The position numbers and the translations under genes are program-made. This document shows, in pieces, positions 1-8,707 of a DNA stretch of 64,000 nt. The first letter of the stretch is position 1, and each line of letters opens with the position of its first letter. The stretch comes from Tepidiformaceae bacterium. Its GTDB lineage: Bacteria; Chloroflexota; Dehalococcoidia; Tepidiformales; Tepidiformaceae. The notes beneath the pieces are model-generated. The model ran no database searches. It was not told where the DNA came from and saw only the letters and a program-made list of their open reading frames with translations. The stretch lies in the NCBI GenBank assembly GCA_958295975.1, contig OY282446.1, positions 1,837,289 through 1,901,288 of the forward strand, in the 5' to 3' direction.

Positions 1-2651
1 CTCTGGCCCCCCGGGGAGGATCCAGAGCGCCGTTCGCTGTTCCCTGCGGTGGCCTCTTTCCCGGGGATATGCCTGTATGGGCGACGCTCTCGCCCTGGCA
101 TATCTTCGGGAGGGTGCGTGGTTGGGATCGGGGGAGTGGATCGGGGCAGGATCTTCATCAGCTCCTCCATGTTGGTGATGCCGCGAGCTTTCAGGTGATC
201 AAGCACCTCTGGATCGAACCCTGCCTTCTCCGCCAGCTCGGCGATGATCGGGAGCTTGAAGCCGATCATCTCCTGAATTTCAGGATGCGGAGTCCACCCA
301 AGATCGTCGAACACCACTTCCGAGGGATGGTGCAAGGCTCCATCTGCTCCGATGATCCATGGCGTCTCTTGGAGACGCTCGATAAACGAAGCATTAAATC
401 TGGCGGTATGGAGACCGTAGTGTTGCCACTGGTAAATTCCATAAAAGGCGTTACTATTCGTTGCCCAGAGGTCATGGAGAAGATTCCACAAGGACTCTGA
501 TTTTTCCTTGATGGATTCGATAGAGCAGTGTGGAAGAATTTCCAAAACAGAATCAAGATGCGGTATTCTTCGATCTTCCAAGAATTCCTCCCGGTAAGAA
601 GTAATCTGGGTGTGACCTGATGTCATACGAATTTCCCTCTTTTTCTTCGCGCTAAATTTAGGCGTGAAAGAGACAGGATGAAGCGCCAACATGATACCAC
701 ATTCCTCCAACATGGTCTCATAAGAATGCTCCACATCGGAGAGTATGAAACCAAGGTCGGCAAGAAATATCCCGGGAACTTCAGTGAAGATCTTCTGAAT
801 GTCTTTTTTCGGCCAGTAAGCGGTCTGGGGTGTGACCATATGGAGCGTTCGTTCGCAGGCATCAATTGCTCGAACGAATGCAGTGTTCTGAAGGACGGAG
901 ACAAGCTCTGATCGTCTTCGCCGGGAGTCCGTCTTGAAAGCGGAGATGATACGCTGAATTTCCCTTGCATACTCTGCGGATTCTGGCACATAATGACCAT
1001 CTTGGTATTTGGGGATGATATGTTGTATAACGTCGTCGATTTCGTCGACCTCGTGAATACCAAGTTCCTTGAGAAATGCGACTGCATCCTCATCTGTGCA
1101 GACGTTCGCATGGACGGTTGGGAAATCGGTAGGCTGTCCTCCGGGCAGGTATGCCGAAGGGAACCCGTCGGCACGGCGGGCCTGGACGTGTCGCCCGTCG
1201 GCCAGTCGGACTAGAGGCGCATTGGCCAGATCGGCTCTTGCAAAGCGCCGCCCGGAGAGAAAAGCGTACAGGCTCTGAATCCACTCATCCGGTTGCTGCT
1301 CAAGGAAGGTCTCCGTGAGGCTCCGCAGGAGGCGAGGAGGATCCATGATAGTGAGTTCACAGACATCCGTGAGAAAGGCATAGAGATTTCTGGTGTTGTA
1401 TAGTCCGATAGCATCGCTCATCCAGAACTGGGGCGTCCCGTTCCCAATGATAGAGGTAAGCTGTGCAGGATCAAGGAAATCGCGAATATCTTCGGTACCC
1501 AGTTTTCCAGTCTCCACAGAGACATAACCACCATTCTGTTTCGGAAGGACGCTGTCATCACGGACAATTTTCTGGGCATATCTTGTGATTGGATCAAATA
1601 GCGACGATTTCCTTGGCCACCTCTGACGAGTGTCTAGCGGAAGGCTGTTCAGAGTATCAGCAGTGAGGAGATCGCGATCACGCAACCACAGAATGGATTC
1701 CCTGAGGAGACGGGCCGTCTGGTTGACGAGATATCCATTCCACCGGTCATCGGAAGGAATGTTATCACGGCTTGGTGTTGTTCGGTAGGGGCCCTGGATG
1801 AGAAAGTTAAGACTGGTAGGGATAGTCGGGAAAAAAGCGAATAGGCGAGCATCAATTTCATTGACAGATATCGAAAATTGATTCATGTTTTCATCCATTT
1901 CCAGCATGTAGGCAATCTGAACATACCCATGTTTTCTTCCAATACGGTCCACTGGTCGGGAGAAAACTAGCCAATCTTCAGTCTCTGTGTCAGTGGCACA
2001 GAGACGAACTTTCCTCGCGTTTGTATTCAGTTCCTGTGTCTCCTTCCAATAGCGTCCCTGTTGACCGGAATCGGCTTTCCAGCGAATCTCATCGATCTCT
2101 TGGAGAAACAAGAGCGACTGAATGTCAAGATCCGCCAGCTTCCCCATAATCTCATTGCGGGCAGTTTGGAGCGAGACGTCCGGGTTGTTAAAGGGGAGAA
2201 CAAACAAGGTCTCACTCGGATCTAGTTTGACTGGATCTATCTCCGTGGGGATCACCAAATCAGTGATCGCGAAGTGTTCTTCTCCGGAGTGGATTTCCGG
2301 GCGCTGGGTAAAGGTGTACACGGACTTGAATCCAATTCCGAATTTTCCAATTTCAGTAACACCCTTATGACTGTCGCCAATTCGACAAACTCCCCACACG
2401 TCTTCTCCGTTAAAGAGGTCGCCATAATGACTGATTTTCAGCGAATCGTTTTCAATGGAGAAGGTGATGGTCCGGGATTCCACGCTGCCAGCCCGACGCG
2501 CCAGAGCGTCTTCGGCGTTCTGCAGGATTTCAAAGATGAAATGGGTACGCTCGGCGTAGCGATCAGCCAAGAGCCGGGGAGCGTACTCCCCAACGCCGGT
2601 CCCGTAGTAGGTCCGGTTCTTTTCACGGATCGCAGCGTAATCGCTCGGCAT
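1..2651 (-). CDS. Sacsin-like GHKL ATPase protein (3' end beyond window)
   Basis: The frame is open from an ATG at 2651 to the left edge of the window, giving about 883 residues without a stop, so the C-terminus lies outside. Residues 41-49 read EILQNAEDA, the N-box of a GHKL/Hsp90-type ATPase. Residues 101-112 read IGKFGIGFKSVY, the glycine-rich G-box seen in sacsin-type N-terminal domains. The rest is unassigned, and the last visible 40 residues are polar and probably disordered. GAGAGAGGA just before the ATG is a good ribosome site. Base composition is clearly lower in GC than the following genes, with many AT-ending codons, which suggests acquisition. Bacterial proteins of this type occur with nucleases in defence loci, but no such role is shown here. 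The ATPase call is firm; the function is unknown. Confidence 0.85.
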   Translation of the reverse strand, partial: MPSDYAAIREKNRTYYGTGVGEYAPRLLADRYAERTHFIFEILQNAEDALARRAGSVESRTITFSIENDSLKISHYGDLFNGEDVWGVCRIGDSHKGVTEIGKFGIGFKSVYTFTQRPEIHSGEEHFAITDLVIPTEIDPVKLDPSETLFVLPFNNPDVSLQTARNEIMGKLADLDIQSLLFLQEIDEIRWKADSGQQGRYWKETQELNTNARKVRLCATDTETEDWLVFSRPVDRIGRKHGYVQIAYMLEMDENMNQFSISVNEIDARLFAFFPTIPTSLNFLIQGPYRTTPSRDNIPSDDRWNGYLVNQTARLLRESILWLRDRDLLTADTLNSLPLDTRQRWPRKSSLFDPITRYAQKIVRDDSVLPKQNGGYVSVETGKLGTEDIRDFLDPAQLTSIIGNGTPQFWMSDAIGLYNTRNLYAFLTDVCELTIMDPPRLLRSLTETFLEQQPDEWIQSLYAFLSGRRFARADLANAPLVRLADGRHVQARRADGFPSAYLPGGQPTDFPTVHANVCTDEDAVAFLKELGIHEVDEIDDVIQHIIPKYQDGHYVPESAEYAREIQRIISAFKTDSRRRRSELVSVLQNTAFVRAIDACERTLHMVTPQTAYWPKKDIQKIFTEVPGIFLADLGFILSDVEHSYETMLEECGIMLALHPVSFTPKFSAKKKREIRMTSGHTQITSYREEFLEDRRIPHLDSVLEILPHCSIESIKEKSESLWNLLHDLWATNSNAFYGIYQWQHYGLHTARFNASFIERLQETPWIIGADGALHHPSEVVFDDLGWTPHPEIQEMIGFKLPIIAELAEKAGFDPEVLDHLKARGITNMEELMKILPRSTPPIPTTHPPEDMPGRERRPYRHIPGKEATAGNSERRSGSSPGGQ

Positions 2652-2680
2652 TCCTCTCTCCGGCAGCGTGTGCGCCTATC

Positions 2681-3622
2681 CTACACCCGCCGCAGCTTCG
2701 TCAGGCTCTTCAGCTCGCGCGGCGGGTCCAGGGCGCGCCCGCGGATGCTGTACGACACCTCGCCCACGTAGAGGTCGCCGCGCGAGTCCACGGCCACGCC
2801 GTGCGGGGCGATGAACTGGCCCGGGGCCTCGCCCTCGTCCTCGTGCCCGAAGCGCGCCAGCAGGTCGCCCCCGCGCGTGAGGATGCTGATGCGGTGGCCG
2901 AGGCCCGGGCAGCCCTCCATGCCGTCCATGCCGTTCAATTCGCCGATGTAGAGGTTGCCGTCGGGGCCGAGGACCATGCCGTCGGGGCGGTGGATGTTGT
3001 TCCACATCTCGAGGAAGCGGCCCTCGCCGTCGAACACCTGCACGCGGTGGCACTCGCGGTCGGCCACGTAGACGCGCTCCTCCCCGTCGATGGCCACGTT
3101 GTGGGGGCGGATGAACTGGCCCGCGTCGATGCCCGGCCCGCCCCAGGAGCGGACGTGCTCGCCCTCCGCCGTGTAGCGGTGGACGCGGGCGTTGCCGTAG
3201 CCGTCGGTGATGAAGAGGTCGCCGCTCACGGGGGAGATGGCGGCGTGCGTGGGGCGGTTGAAGGGCCGGCCGCTCCACGCGGGCGCGGGCTGGCCGCCGA
3301 TGGTGAGCAGCAGCTCGCCCTCCTGCGACCATTTGGTGATGGCGTGGGTGCCGTCGTCCACGCCCCAGAGGGCGCCGTCCGCGCCGAGGAAGAGGCCGTG
3401 CGCGCGCGCGTCGAAGACGCCCTGGCCGAAGCTGCGCAGGAAGCGCCCGTCGCGGTCGAGCGCCATGACGGGGTGGGCGGTGTTGCGCGTGAGCAGGAAC
3501 ACTTCGTCGCGCTCGTTGACGGCCACGCCCGGGGTCTCGCGCAGGGAGACGCCGGGGGGCAACTGCTCCCAGCCCTCGACCACCTCGTAACGGAAATCGC
3601 CCTCGCCCAGCGTGACCGGCAT
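2681..3622 (-). CDS. NHL-repeat six-bladed beta-propeller protein
   Basis: The protein has 313 residues built from NHL repeats, each with the pattern of a Pro-His/Asn-Gly-Val core followed by Asp-Gly-Asn-Leu-Tyr-Val and Asp. Examples are RPHNVAIDGEERVYVADREC and APHGVAVDSRGDLYVGE. The arrangement resembles the propeller of peptidyl-alpha-hydroxyglycine lyase and related NHL proteins. There is no signal peptide at the chosen start. That ATG is preceded by GGGAGGG seven bases upstream, which favours it over an upstream in-frame ATG at 3673. The gene diverges from the potassium channel gene. A scaffold or hydrolase-like propeller role is family knowledge; the substrate is unknown. Confidence 0.85.
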   Translation of the reverse strand: MPVTLGEGDFRYEVVEGWEQLPPGVSLRETPGVAVNERDEVFLLTRNTAHPVMALDRDGRFLRSFGQGVFDARAHGLFLGADGALWGVDDGTHAITKWSQEGELLLTIGGQPAPAWSGRPFNRPTHAAISPVSGDLFITDGYGNARVHRYTAEGEHVRSWGGPGIDAGQFIRPHNVAIDGEERVYVADRECHRVQVFDGEGRFLEMWNNIHRPDGMVLGPDGNLYIGELNGMDGMEGCPGLGHRISILTRGGDLLARFGHEDEGEAPGQFIAPHGVAVDSRGDLYVGEVSYSIRGRALDPPRELKSLTKLRRV

Positions 3623-3648
3623 GACGTCCCTCCCCGTGCGCGCGCCGG

Positions 3649-3678
3649 TTGACCCCGCGGGCGGCGCGGCCACAGACT
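3649..3678 (+). promoter_or_regulatory. Sigma70-type promoter of the TrkH-like gene, leaderless
   Basis: A TTGACC -35 box at 3649-3654 and a CAGACT -10 box at 3673-3678 are separated by 18 bases. The ATG at 3685 follows the -10 box after exactly six bases, so transcription should begin at or next to the start codon. This layout recurs through the window and supports the ATG over the in-frame TTG that lies inside the -35 box. Confidence 0.6.
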
Positions 3679-3684
3679 GCCCCG

Positions 3685-5055
3685 ATGGTAACGGTTGGCG
3701 CGGGAACGGTGGCGCGGGAGCGCGCGCGCGGGAAGCGGGGCGCGGTTCGCATCGTGCCCGCGCTGGCGGGCGGGGCGCTCGCCTACGCCGTCCTCATCGC
3801 CGCGGGCGGGCTGCTGCTGCTCCTGCCGTCCGCCTCCACGGCGGACGCGCGCCCCGCCGACGCCTTCTTCACGGCGGTCTCGGCGGTCACGCTCACGGGG
3901 CTGACGCCGGTGCAGACGGGGGCGCACTGGACGCTGCTGGGGGAGGGCGTGATCGCGGCCTGCATGGCCATCGGCGGGCTGCTGTGGCTGACGGGCGCGG
4001 GGCTGGCGCTGTGGCTGCTGGGGCGGCGGCTGGGGGTGCGCGACGCGGGCATGCGCCGCCTCTTCCGCGGGCGGCCCTCGGCGCGCGAGGCGCTGGCGGC
4101 GGCGCGCCCCATGCTGGCCGTGGCCCTGGGCGCGCAGGCGCTGGGCGCGATCGCCCTCGTCCCCGCCATGCTGGGCGCGGGCCAGCCCCTCGCGCGGGCG
4201 CTCTGGTGGGGGCCGTTCCACGCCGTCAGCGCCTTCGCCAACGCGGGCTTCGCGCTGCCCCCCGACGGCTACGGGGCCTTCGCCGACGATCCGGCGGTGC
4301 TGGCGATCACGGGCGTGCTCGCCTTCCTCGGCGGGCTGGGGCCGCTGCCCGTGGCCCTGTGGCTGGCGCGGCGCTCGTTCCGCCGCCTGCCCTTCGACGC
4401 GCGCGTGGCCGCGCTGGCGCTGCTGGGCGCGCTGCTGGCGGGGGCCGCCGCGCTGCTGGCGGCGGAGTGGTCGAACGCGGCCACGCTGGGCGGCGAGGCG
4501 GCCTGGCGCAGGCCCATCCTCGCCCTCTTCGAGTCGTCCATGCGAACCACCGGCCTGACGACGCTGGAAACCTCCTCCCTGCGCGAGGAGAGCAAGGTGC
4601 TGGCCACCGGCCTGATGGCCATCGGGGGCGCGGCCGGATCCGTGGCCGGGGGCCTCAAGGTGGGCGCGGCGCTGGTGCTGGCGGCGGGCGTGGCGGCCAC
4701 GCTGCGGGGGCGGCGGCGCATCTCGCTGCTGGGCCGCGAGCTGCCCGCGGGCGCCTTCCGCATGGCCTTCGCGCTGGCGCTGGCGTTCGGGGCGGCGGCG
4801 GCGGCGCTGGGCGCGGGCCTCATCGCCGCCGCCGGGGGGAGCGCCCTCGACGCGCTCTTCGAGGTCGTCTCCGCGCTCAGCCTCGCGGGCTGGTCCGCGG
4901 GCGTCACGGAGACGGCGGGCGCCGCCGAACGGGCGCTGCTGCTGGCGGCCATGATCGCGGGGCGCTTCGGGCCGCTGGCGCTGGTGCTGTTCATGGCGCG
5001 CGAACGCCGTCAGCCGCCGCGCCGCCACCTCGAGGACAGTATCCGCTTCGGCTAG
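3685..5055 (+). CDS. TrkH/KtrB-family potassium channel subunit
   Basis: This is a 456-residue integral membrane protein with about eight to ten hydrophobic helices. It carries the four pore-loop repeats of the Trk/Ktr/HKT superfamily, whose selectivity-filter glycines can be read in SAVTLTGLTP, SAFANAGFAL, SMRTTGLTTLE and SALSLAGWSAG. The length matches KtrB (about 450 residues) better than TrkH (about 480). These channels take up K+ and are gated by a cytosolic TrkA/KtrA RCK subunit. No such partner lies within the window. The start is set by the promoter spacing. The 3' end overlaps the convergent HAD gene by four bases. Confidence 0.9.
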   Translation: MVTVGAGTVARERARGKRGAVRIVPALAGGALAYAVLIAAGGLLLLLPSASTADARPADAFFTAVSAVTLTGLTPVQTGAHWTLLGEGVIAACMAIGGLLWLTGAGLALWLLGRRLGVRDAGMRRLFRGRPSAREALAAARPMLAVALGAQALGAIALVPAMLGAGQPLARALWWGPFHAVSAFANAGFALPPDGYGAFADDPAVLAITGVLAFLGGLGPLPVALWLARRSFRRLPFDARVAALALLGALLAGAAALLAAEWSNAATLGGEAAWRRPILALFESSMRTTGLTTLETSSLREESKVLATGLMAIGGAAGSVAGGLKVGAALVLAAGVAATLRGRRRISLLGRELPAGAFRMAFALALAFGAAAAALGAGLIAAAGGSALDALFEVVSALSLAGWSAGVTETAGAAERALLLAAMIAGRFGPLALVLFMARERRQPPRRHLEDSIRFG

Positions 5056-5699
5056 CCGCCGTGCGCGCCCGCGCCCTCGTCCCAGCGGTAGCCGGCGGCG
5101 CGCAGGGCCTCGTGCAGGGCCGCGTAGTCGCCCACGAACTGGTGCGCGGTCATGCCCGTGCCGCGCGCCGCCTCCACGTTCGCGGCCACGTCGTCGATGA
5201 AGAAGCAGCGCTCGGCGGGGACGCCGATGCGCTCGGCGGCGAGGCGGTAGATGGCGGGATCGGGCTTGGCCAGGCCGACCAGCCCCGAGACCACCTGGTC
5301 GTCCCACGCGATGTCGACGCCGAAATGAGGGACGATCAGCTCGCGCAGGTCGGGAGCGGCGTTGCTCAGCAGCCCGATGCGCGTTCCCGCCGCGCGCAGC
5401 GCCCGCGCCAGCGCGATGTTGGGCTCGTGACGCCGCACGGGACGCGCGCGCCACTCGCGGAAGACGGCCTCCGCGCGGTCGCCGCAGTGCTCGCGCAGGG
5501 AGGCGATGGCCGCCTCCGCCCAGACCGCGCGGTCGCCCCGTCCGACCTGCAGCTCGCGCCACTTGCCCGTGCCGTAGAGGGCGTGGCTGAGCGCGCCGGG
5601 GGGCAGCCCGTGGCGCTCGCCGAAGGCGTCGTAGTCGGCCCAGTCCTGCCGCAGCAGGACGCCCCCGAAGTCGAACAGCGCCGCGCGCTCGCCGGACAC
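5052..5699 (-). CDS. HAD-superfamily hydrolase
   Basis: The 215-residue protein has all four haloacid dehalogenase motifs. DFGGVL near residue 10 is motif I, although the second Asp of DxD is replaced by Gly, as in the DFDGVL/DFGGVL subgroup. LLSNA is motif II, KPDPAIY carries the motif III lysine, and FFIDDVAANVEAA is motif IV. These are soluble Mg-dependent phosphatases or dehalogenases; the substrate cannot be read from sequence. Its GTG start overlaps the stop of the upstream SDR gene (TAGTG), so the two are translationally coupled. Confidence 0.88.
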   Translation of the reverse strand: MSGERAALFDFGGVLLRQDWADYDAFGERHGLPPGALSHALYGTGKWRELQVGRGDRAVWAEAAIASLREHCGDRAEAVFREWRARPVRRHEPNIALARALRAAGTRIGLLSNAAPDLRELIVPHFGVDIAWDDQVVSGLVGLAKPDPAIYRLAAERIGVPAERCFFIDDVAANVEAARGTGMTAHQFVGDYAALHEALRAAGYRWDEGAGAHGG

Positions 5700-6625
5700 T
5701 ACGACTCGCGCTGGCGCTGGTAGAAGTTCGTGCGCTCGATGGCGGGGCGGAAGACCGCCGGGATGCGCTGGAACATGTCGTCCACCGTCCAGGGCTCCCT
5801 GCCCTGGATCTGGCGCACCATCTCGGGCTGGTTGAAGAGCGAGACCTGGTAGCCGGAGGCGCCGATCACCTGGCCGTTGATCCAGTCCGCCTCCTCGCTG
5901 GCGAGGTAGACGACGGGGGGCGCCACGTTGTCGGGGGACATCTCGCGCTCGCGGGCCTCGGCGTCGCGCGCCTCCTCGGCGTTCAGCTGGCGGCGGCGAT
6001 CCGGCGGCACGGTCGCGCCCATGCGCGTGGCCGCCCCCGGGCTGATGGCGTTCGAGGTCACGCCGTAGCGCGCGAGCGCGTTCGCGCACGAGTAGGTGAG
6101 CCCCACGATGCCGAGCTTGGCGGCGGCGTAGTTGGGCTGGCCGGGCGCGCCCGACAGCCCCGAAACGGAGGTGAAGTTGATGAGCCGGTAGTGCCCACGG
6201 CGCTCCTGCCGCCAGTGGATGGAGGCGTACTTGCTGGTGTTGAAGGTGCCCTTCAGGTGGACGGCGATGACGGCGTCCCATTCGGCCTCGGTCATGTTGA
6301 AGATCATGCGGTCGCGCAGGATGCCGGCCACGTTCACGAGCACGTCGAGCTGGCCGTACTCGTTCAGCGCGGTGCGCACGATCTGCTCCGCCGCGTCGTA
6401 GTCGGCGACGTCGTCGAAGTTGGCGACGGCGCGGCCCCCGGCGGCCTCGATCCGGCGCACGACCTCGCGCGCGGGGGCGTCGTCGGCGCCCTCGCCGTCC
6501 ACGCTGCCGCCGAGGTCGTTGACGACGACGGCGGCGCCCTCGGCGGCCATCGCCACGGCGATGGAGGCGCCGATGCCGCGCCCCGCGCCGGTCACGATCG
6601 CCACGCGATCCTTCAGTCGATCCAT
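5699..6625 (-). CDS. Short-chain dehydrogenase/reductase (MFE-2-like)
   Basis: A 308-residue SDR. The Rossmann motif TGAGRGIG is at residues 12-19, NVAG replaces the usual NAG, the catalytic serine lies in NFTSVSG, and YAAAK supplies the Tyr and Lys. The opening with VVVNDLGG and a long C-terminal extension after the substrate loop resemble the D-3-hydroxyacyl-CoA dehydrogenase part of multifunctional enzyme type 2. Activity on an acyl-CoA or steroid-like alcohol is therefore plausible but inferred. It heads a two-gene operon with the HAD hydrolase and diverges from the nitroreductase-like gene across an inverted repeat. Confidence 0.88.
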   Translation of the reverse strand: MDRLKDRVAIVTGAGRGIGASIAVAMAAEGAAVVVNDLGGSVDGEGADDAPAREVVRRIEAAGGRAVANFDDVADYDAAEQIVRTALNEYGQLDVLVNVAGILRDRMIFNMTEAEWDAVIAVHLKGTFNTSKYASIHWRQERRGHYRLINFTSVSGLSGAPGQPNYAAAKLGIVGLTYSCANALARYGVTSNAISPGAATRMGATVPPDRRRQLNAEEARDAEAREREMSPDNVAPPVVYLASEEADWINGQVIGASGYQVSLFNQPEMVRQIQGREPWTVDDMFQRIPAVFRPAIERTNFYQRQRES

Positions 6626-6674
6626 GCTGTGCTCCGTTCTCGTGCGAGTGCCCGGCCGCGTTCGCCGGGGCGCT

Positions 6675-6731
6675 CCATTCTGCCATCCGCGGGCGAAGGC
6701 GCGAATCGCGCCCGCGAACGTGGCAGAATGG
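6675..6731. repeat. 11-bp inverted repeat between divergent genes, overlapping both -10 boxes
   Basis: CCATTCTGCCA at 6675-6685 and its exact complement at 6721-6731 flank a 35-base centre. Each arm contains CAGAAT read outward, at 6724-6729 on the plus strand and 6677-6682 on the minus strand, which fits a -10 box for each divergent gene. It may be a symmetric promoter pair or a regulator site. Because the plus -10 overlaps the ATG at 6728, the ATG at 6740 is the better start for the nitroreductase-like gene. Confidence 0.5.
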
Positions 6732-6739
6732 CGCTCCCC

Positions 6740-7414
6740 ATGGAGACGAGCGAACGCGCGAAGGCCCTCCCCTACGACCGCGACAGCGTGGACCACGTGC
6801 TCACGACCACGCGCTCCGTGCGCCGCCGCCTCGATTTCGACCGCCCGGTCGCGCCGGAGGTGATCGAGGAGTGCGTCGAAATCGCCATCCAGGCCGCGCC
6901 CGGCGGCGGCGAGGCGCGCCCCTGGCACTTCGTCGTCGTCACCGACGCGGCCCGGCGCGCGGCCATCGGCGAGCTCTACCGCGCGGGCTTCCGCCGCTTC
7001 GCGGGGCAGGCGGAGGAGGGGGGGGGGCGGCCCATGCGCCCCGTCATCGCGCATCTCGCCGAGAACCTGCACCGCTGCCCGGTGCTCATCATCCCCTGCA
7101 TCGAGGGGCGCGCGGAGGGCGAGGGGCAGGGGGCGCAGGCGGGGCTCTACGGCCAGATCCTGCCCGCCGCCTGGTCGCTCATGCTGGCCCTGCGCACGCG
7201 CGGGCTGGGCACGGCCTGGACGGCCATCCACCTGCAGCACGCGGAGGAAGTGGCCGCCCTGCTGGACATCCCCGATACGGTCAGCCAGGCCACGCTCTTC
7301 CCCGTCGCCTACTTCACGGGCGAGGACAATTTCCGGCGCGTCGAGCGCCCGCCCGTGGGCGAGGTCATCCACTGGGACCGCTGGCAATCGCGCCGCCCGC
7401 CTACATCGCCTTGA
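6740..7414 (+). CDS. Nitroreductase-family FMN oxidoreductase
   Basis: A 224-residue protein with the nitroreductase fold signature. It opens with an Arg-Ser-Val-Arg-Arg motif (TTRSVRRRLDF), has a central Trp-His-Phe-Val-Val strand, and ends with a glycine-rich LRTRGLGTAWT segment that lines the FMN site. Members are FMN-dependent NAD(P)H oxidoreductases acting on nitro compounds, quinones or enones; the substrate here is unknown. An in-frame ATG lies four codons upstream, but it falls inside the probable -10 box. The gene is convergent with, and overlaps by 14 bases, the unknown gene that follows. Confidence 0.88.
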   Translation: METSERAKALPYDRDSVDHVLTTTRSVRRRLDFDRPVAPEVIEECVEIAIQAAPGGGEARPWHFVVVTDAARRAAIGELYRAGFRRFAGQAEEGGGRPMRPVIAHLAENLHRCPVLIIPCIEGRAEGEGQGAQAGLYGQILPAAWSLMLALRTRGLGTAWTAIHLQHAEEVAALLDIPDTVSQATLFPVAYFTGEDNFRRVERPPVGEVIHWDRWQSRRPPTSP

Positions 7415-8618
7415 TGCCCTGGTACTCCCCGATGAAGACGCATTCCTGCAGGCCCAGGCCCACATCGTCCGGGTCGTCCAGGTTCGCGTAACGCGTGTAG
7501 AGCTCGGCGTAGTGGCCGCCGGGCCGCTGCCTCACCTCCGCGCCGTTCAGATCGCGCACGATCACGGGGTGGGAGACGTCCCAGACCTCGCCCTCGACGA
7601 GGTCGCCGCGGTAGACGCCGCGCCCGAGGCCGTCGTCCCAGCCGCCCCAGTAGCCCCCGCCCTGCATGTAGACGGGCTTGCTCACCGTCTCCAGCAGGAA
7701 GCGGTCGAGGCCGCCGTCGGGCCGCGTCAGGTCCAGCCGCGCGCTTTTGAGGCGGGGGAAGCCGTCCTCGAACTCGATGTCGCTCACCGCGAGGTCGGCG
7801 TAGGCCCAGCCTTCCCGGCCGGAGCCGTAGGGGTAGTCGATGCGGCTGTGCACGCGCCCCAGCTCAGTCAGCTCGGCGCCGCCCGTGCCCGCCGCCGTGA
7901 GCGTGCCGTCGTCGCGGTGGCGGAAGGAGAGGTAGAGGGAGCGATCGGGGAAGCCCACGAGCGACCACCAGCGCGCGCCCGGCGATCCCCACGGGGAGCG
8001 GCGGCGCTCGACGGGGGCGGCGTGGCGGTTGGGCTGCTCGCCCTCGCCCGTGTTCGCCTGCCCCCAGGAGTGGTCCTTCGCGCCCACCCAGCCGTCCCCG
8101 GCCTCGAAGCGGTACTCCTTGCCGCCCACCCTGATCCAGCCGGAGAGGTCGCCCAGCTGGACGAGGTTGGAGCGTTCCCCCGCCAGCCGCCCGTCCACCC
8201 ACGTGCGCACGCCCGGGCACTCGTCGTAGGGCGGGGCCGAGCTCTCCCAGAGGATGTCGAAGGAGACGTCGTGGGGGTTCTCGTCCAGCCCCAGGCGCAG
8301 GGTGCGCAGCCCGCGGATGATCTCCTGCGAGAAGGGGCCCACGCGCAGCTCGTCGATGTTCGGGCGCAGGCGGCGCGTGGCGCGCACGTTGTACTGGCGG
8401 CCCTCGCCCGTGCTCAGGATGGCGTAGGCGTCGATCACGTTCGTGTTGTGGTAGAGGCGCAGCGCCGTGATCAGGTTCACCTCGCCGTCGGGGTCGCCCA
8501 CGCAGTGCCAGTAGCCGTCGCTCCAGCCGGGGCTGGGGTTGGCGATCATGTCGAAGGTGTCGATCGTCTGGTGGCGGGGCCACTCGTCCAGTTCGGTGAG
8601 GACGCGGGGTGCGGGCAT
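7401..8618 (-). CDS. Conserved hypothetical protein of 405 residues
   Basis: I do not recognise a defined family. The protein is soluble with no signal peptide and is rich in Trp, Tyr and Gly. It has repeated beta-strand-like segments, for example WWSLVGFPDRSLYLSFRH and MQGGGYWGGWDDG. A two-domain beta-barrel of the CrtC/AttH lipocalin-like kind is possible but unproven. The ATG is preceded by GAAGGAGG, and a TATCCT -10 box lies further upstream. It sits between two SDRs and a nitroreductase-like gene, a setting typical of catabolism of hydrophobic compounds, so an enzyme or binding protein in such a pathway is a reasonable guess only. Confidence 0.75.
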   Translation of the reverse strand: MPAPRVLTELDEWPRHQTIDTFDMIANPSPGWSDGYWHCVGDPDGEVNLITALRLYHNTNVIDAYAILSTGEGRQYNVRATRRLRPNIDELRVGPFSQEIIRGLRTLRLGLDENPHDVSFDILWESSAPPYDECPGVRTWVDGRLAGERSNLVQLGDLSGWIRVGGKEYRFEAGDGWVGAKDHSWGQANTGEGEQPNRHAAPVERRRSPWGSPGARWWSLVGFPDRSLYLSFRHRDDGTLTAAGTGGAELTELGRVHSRIDYPYGSGREGWAYADLAVSDIEFEDGFPRLKSARLDLTRPDGGLDRFLLETVSKPVYMQGGGYWGGWDDGLGRGVYRGDLVEGEVWDVSHPVIVRDLNGAEVRQRPGGHYAELYTRYANLDDPDDVGLGLQECVFIGEYQGIKAM

Positions 8619-8707
8619 GGCGGGCCTCCTTCGCGCGGTGCGCCCGCGCAGGATACGCCCCGCACTCCCCCGCGTGCGCGTAGAATCGCCCGCCGGAGGG
8701 TTTCGCA

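Noticed and set aside
3649-3651. TTG as start of the TrkH-like protein
   Set aside because: It is the first half of a good -35 box, and the ATG 36 bases later fits the -10 spacing.
3226-5562. 778-codon minus-strand frame across the TrkH gene
   Set aside because: Arg/Ala/Gly-rich shadow sequence without a recognisable domain, covering parts of three real genes.
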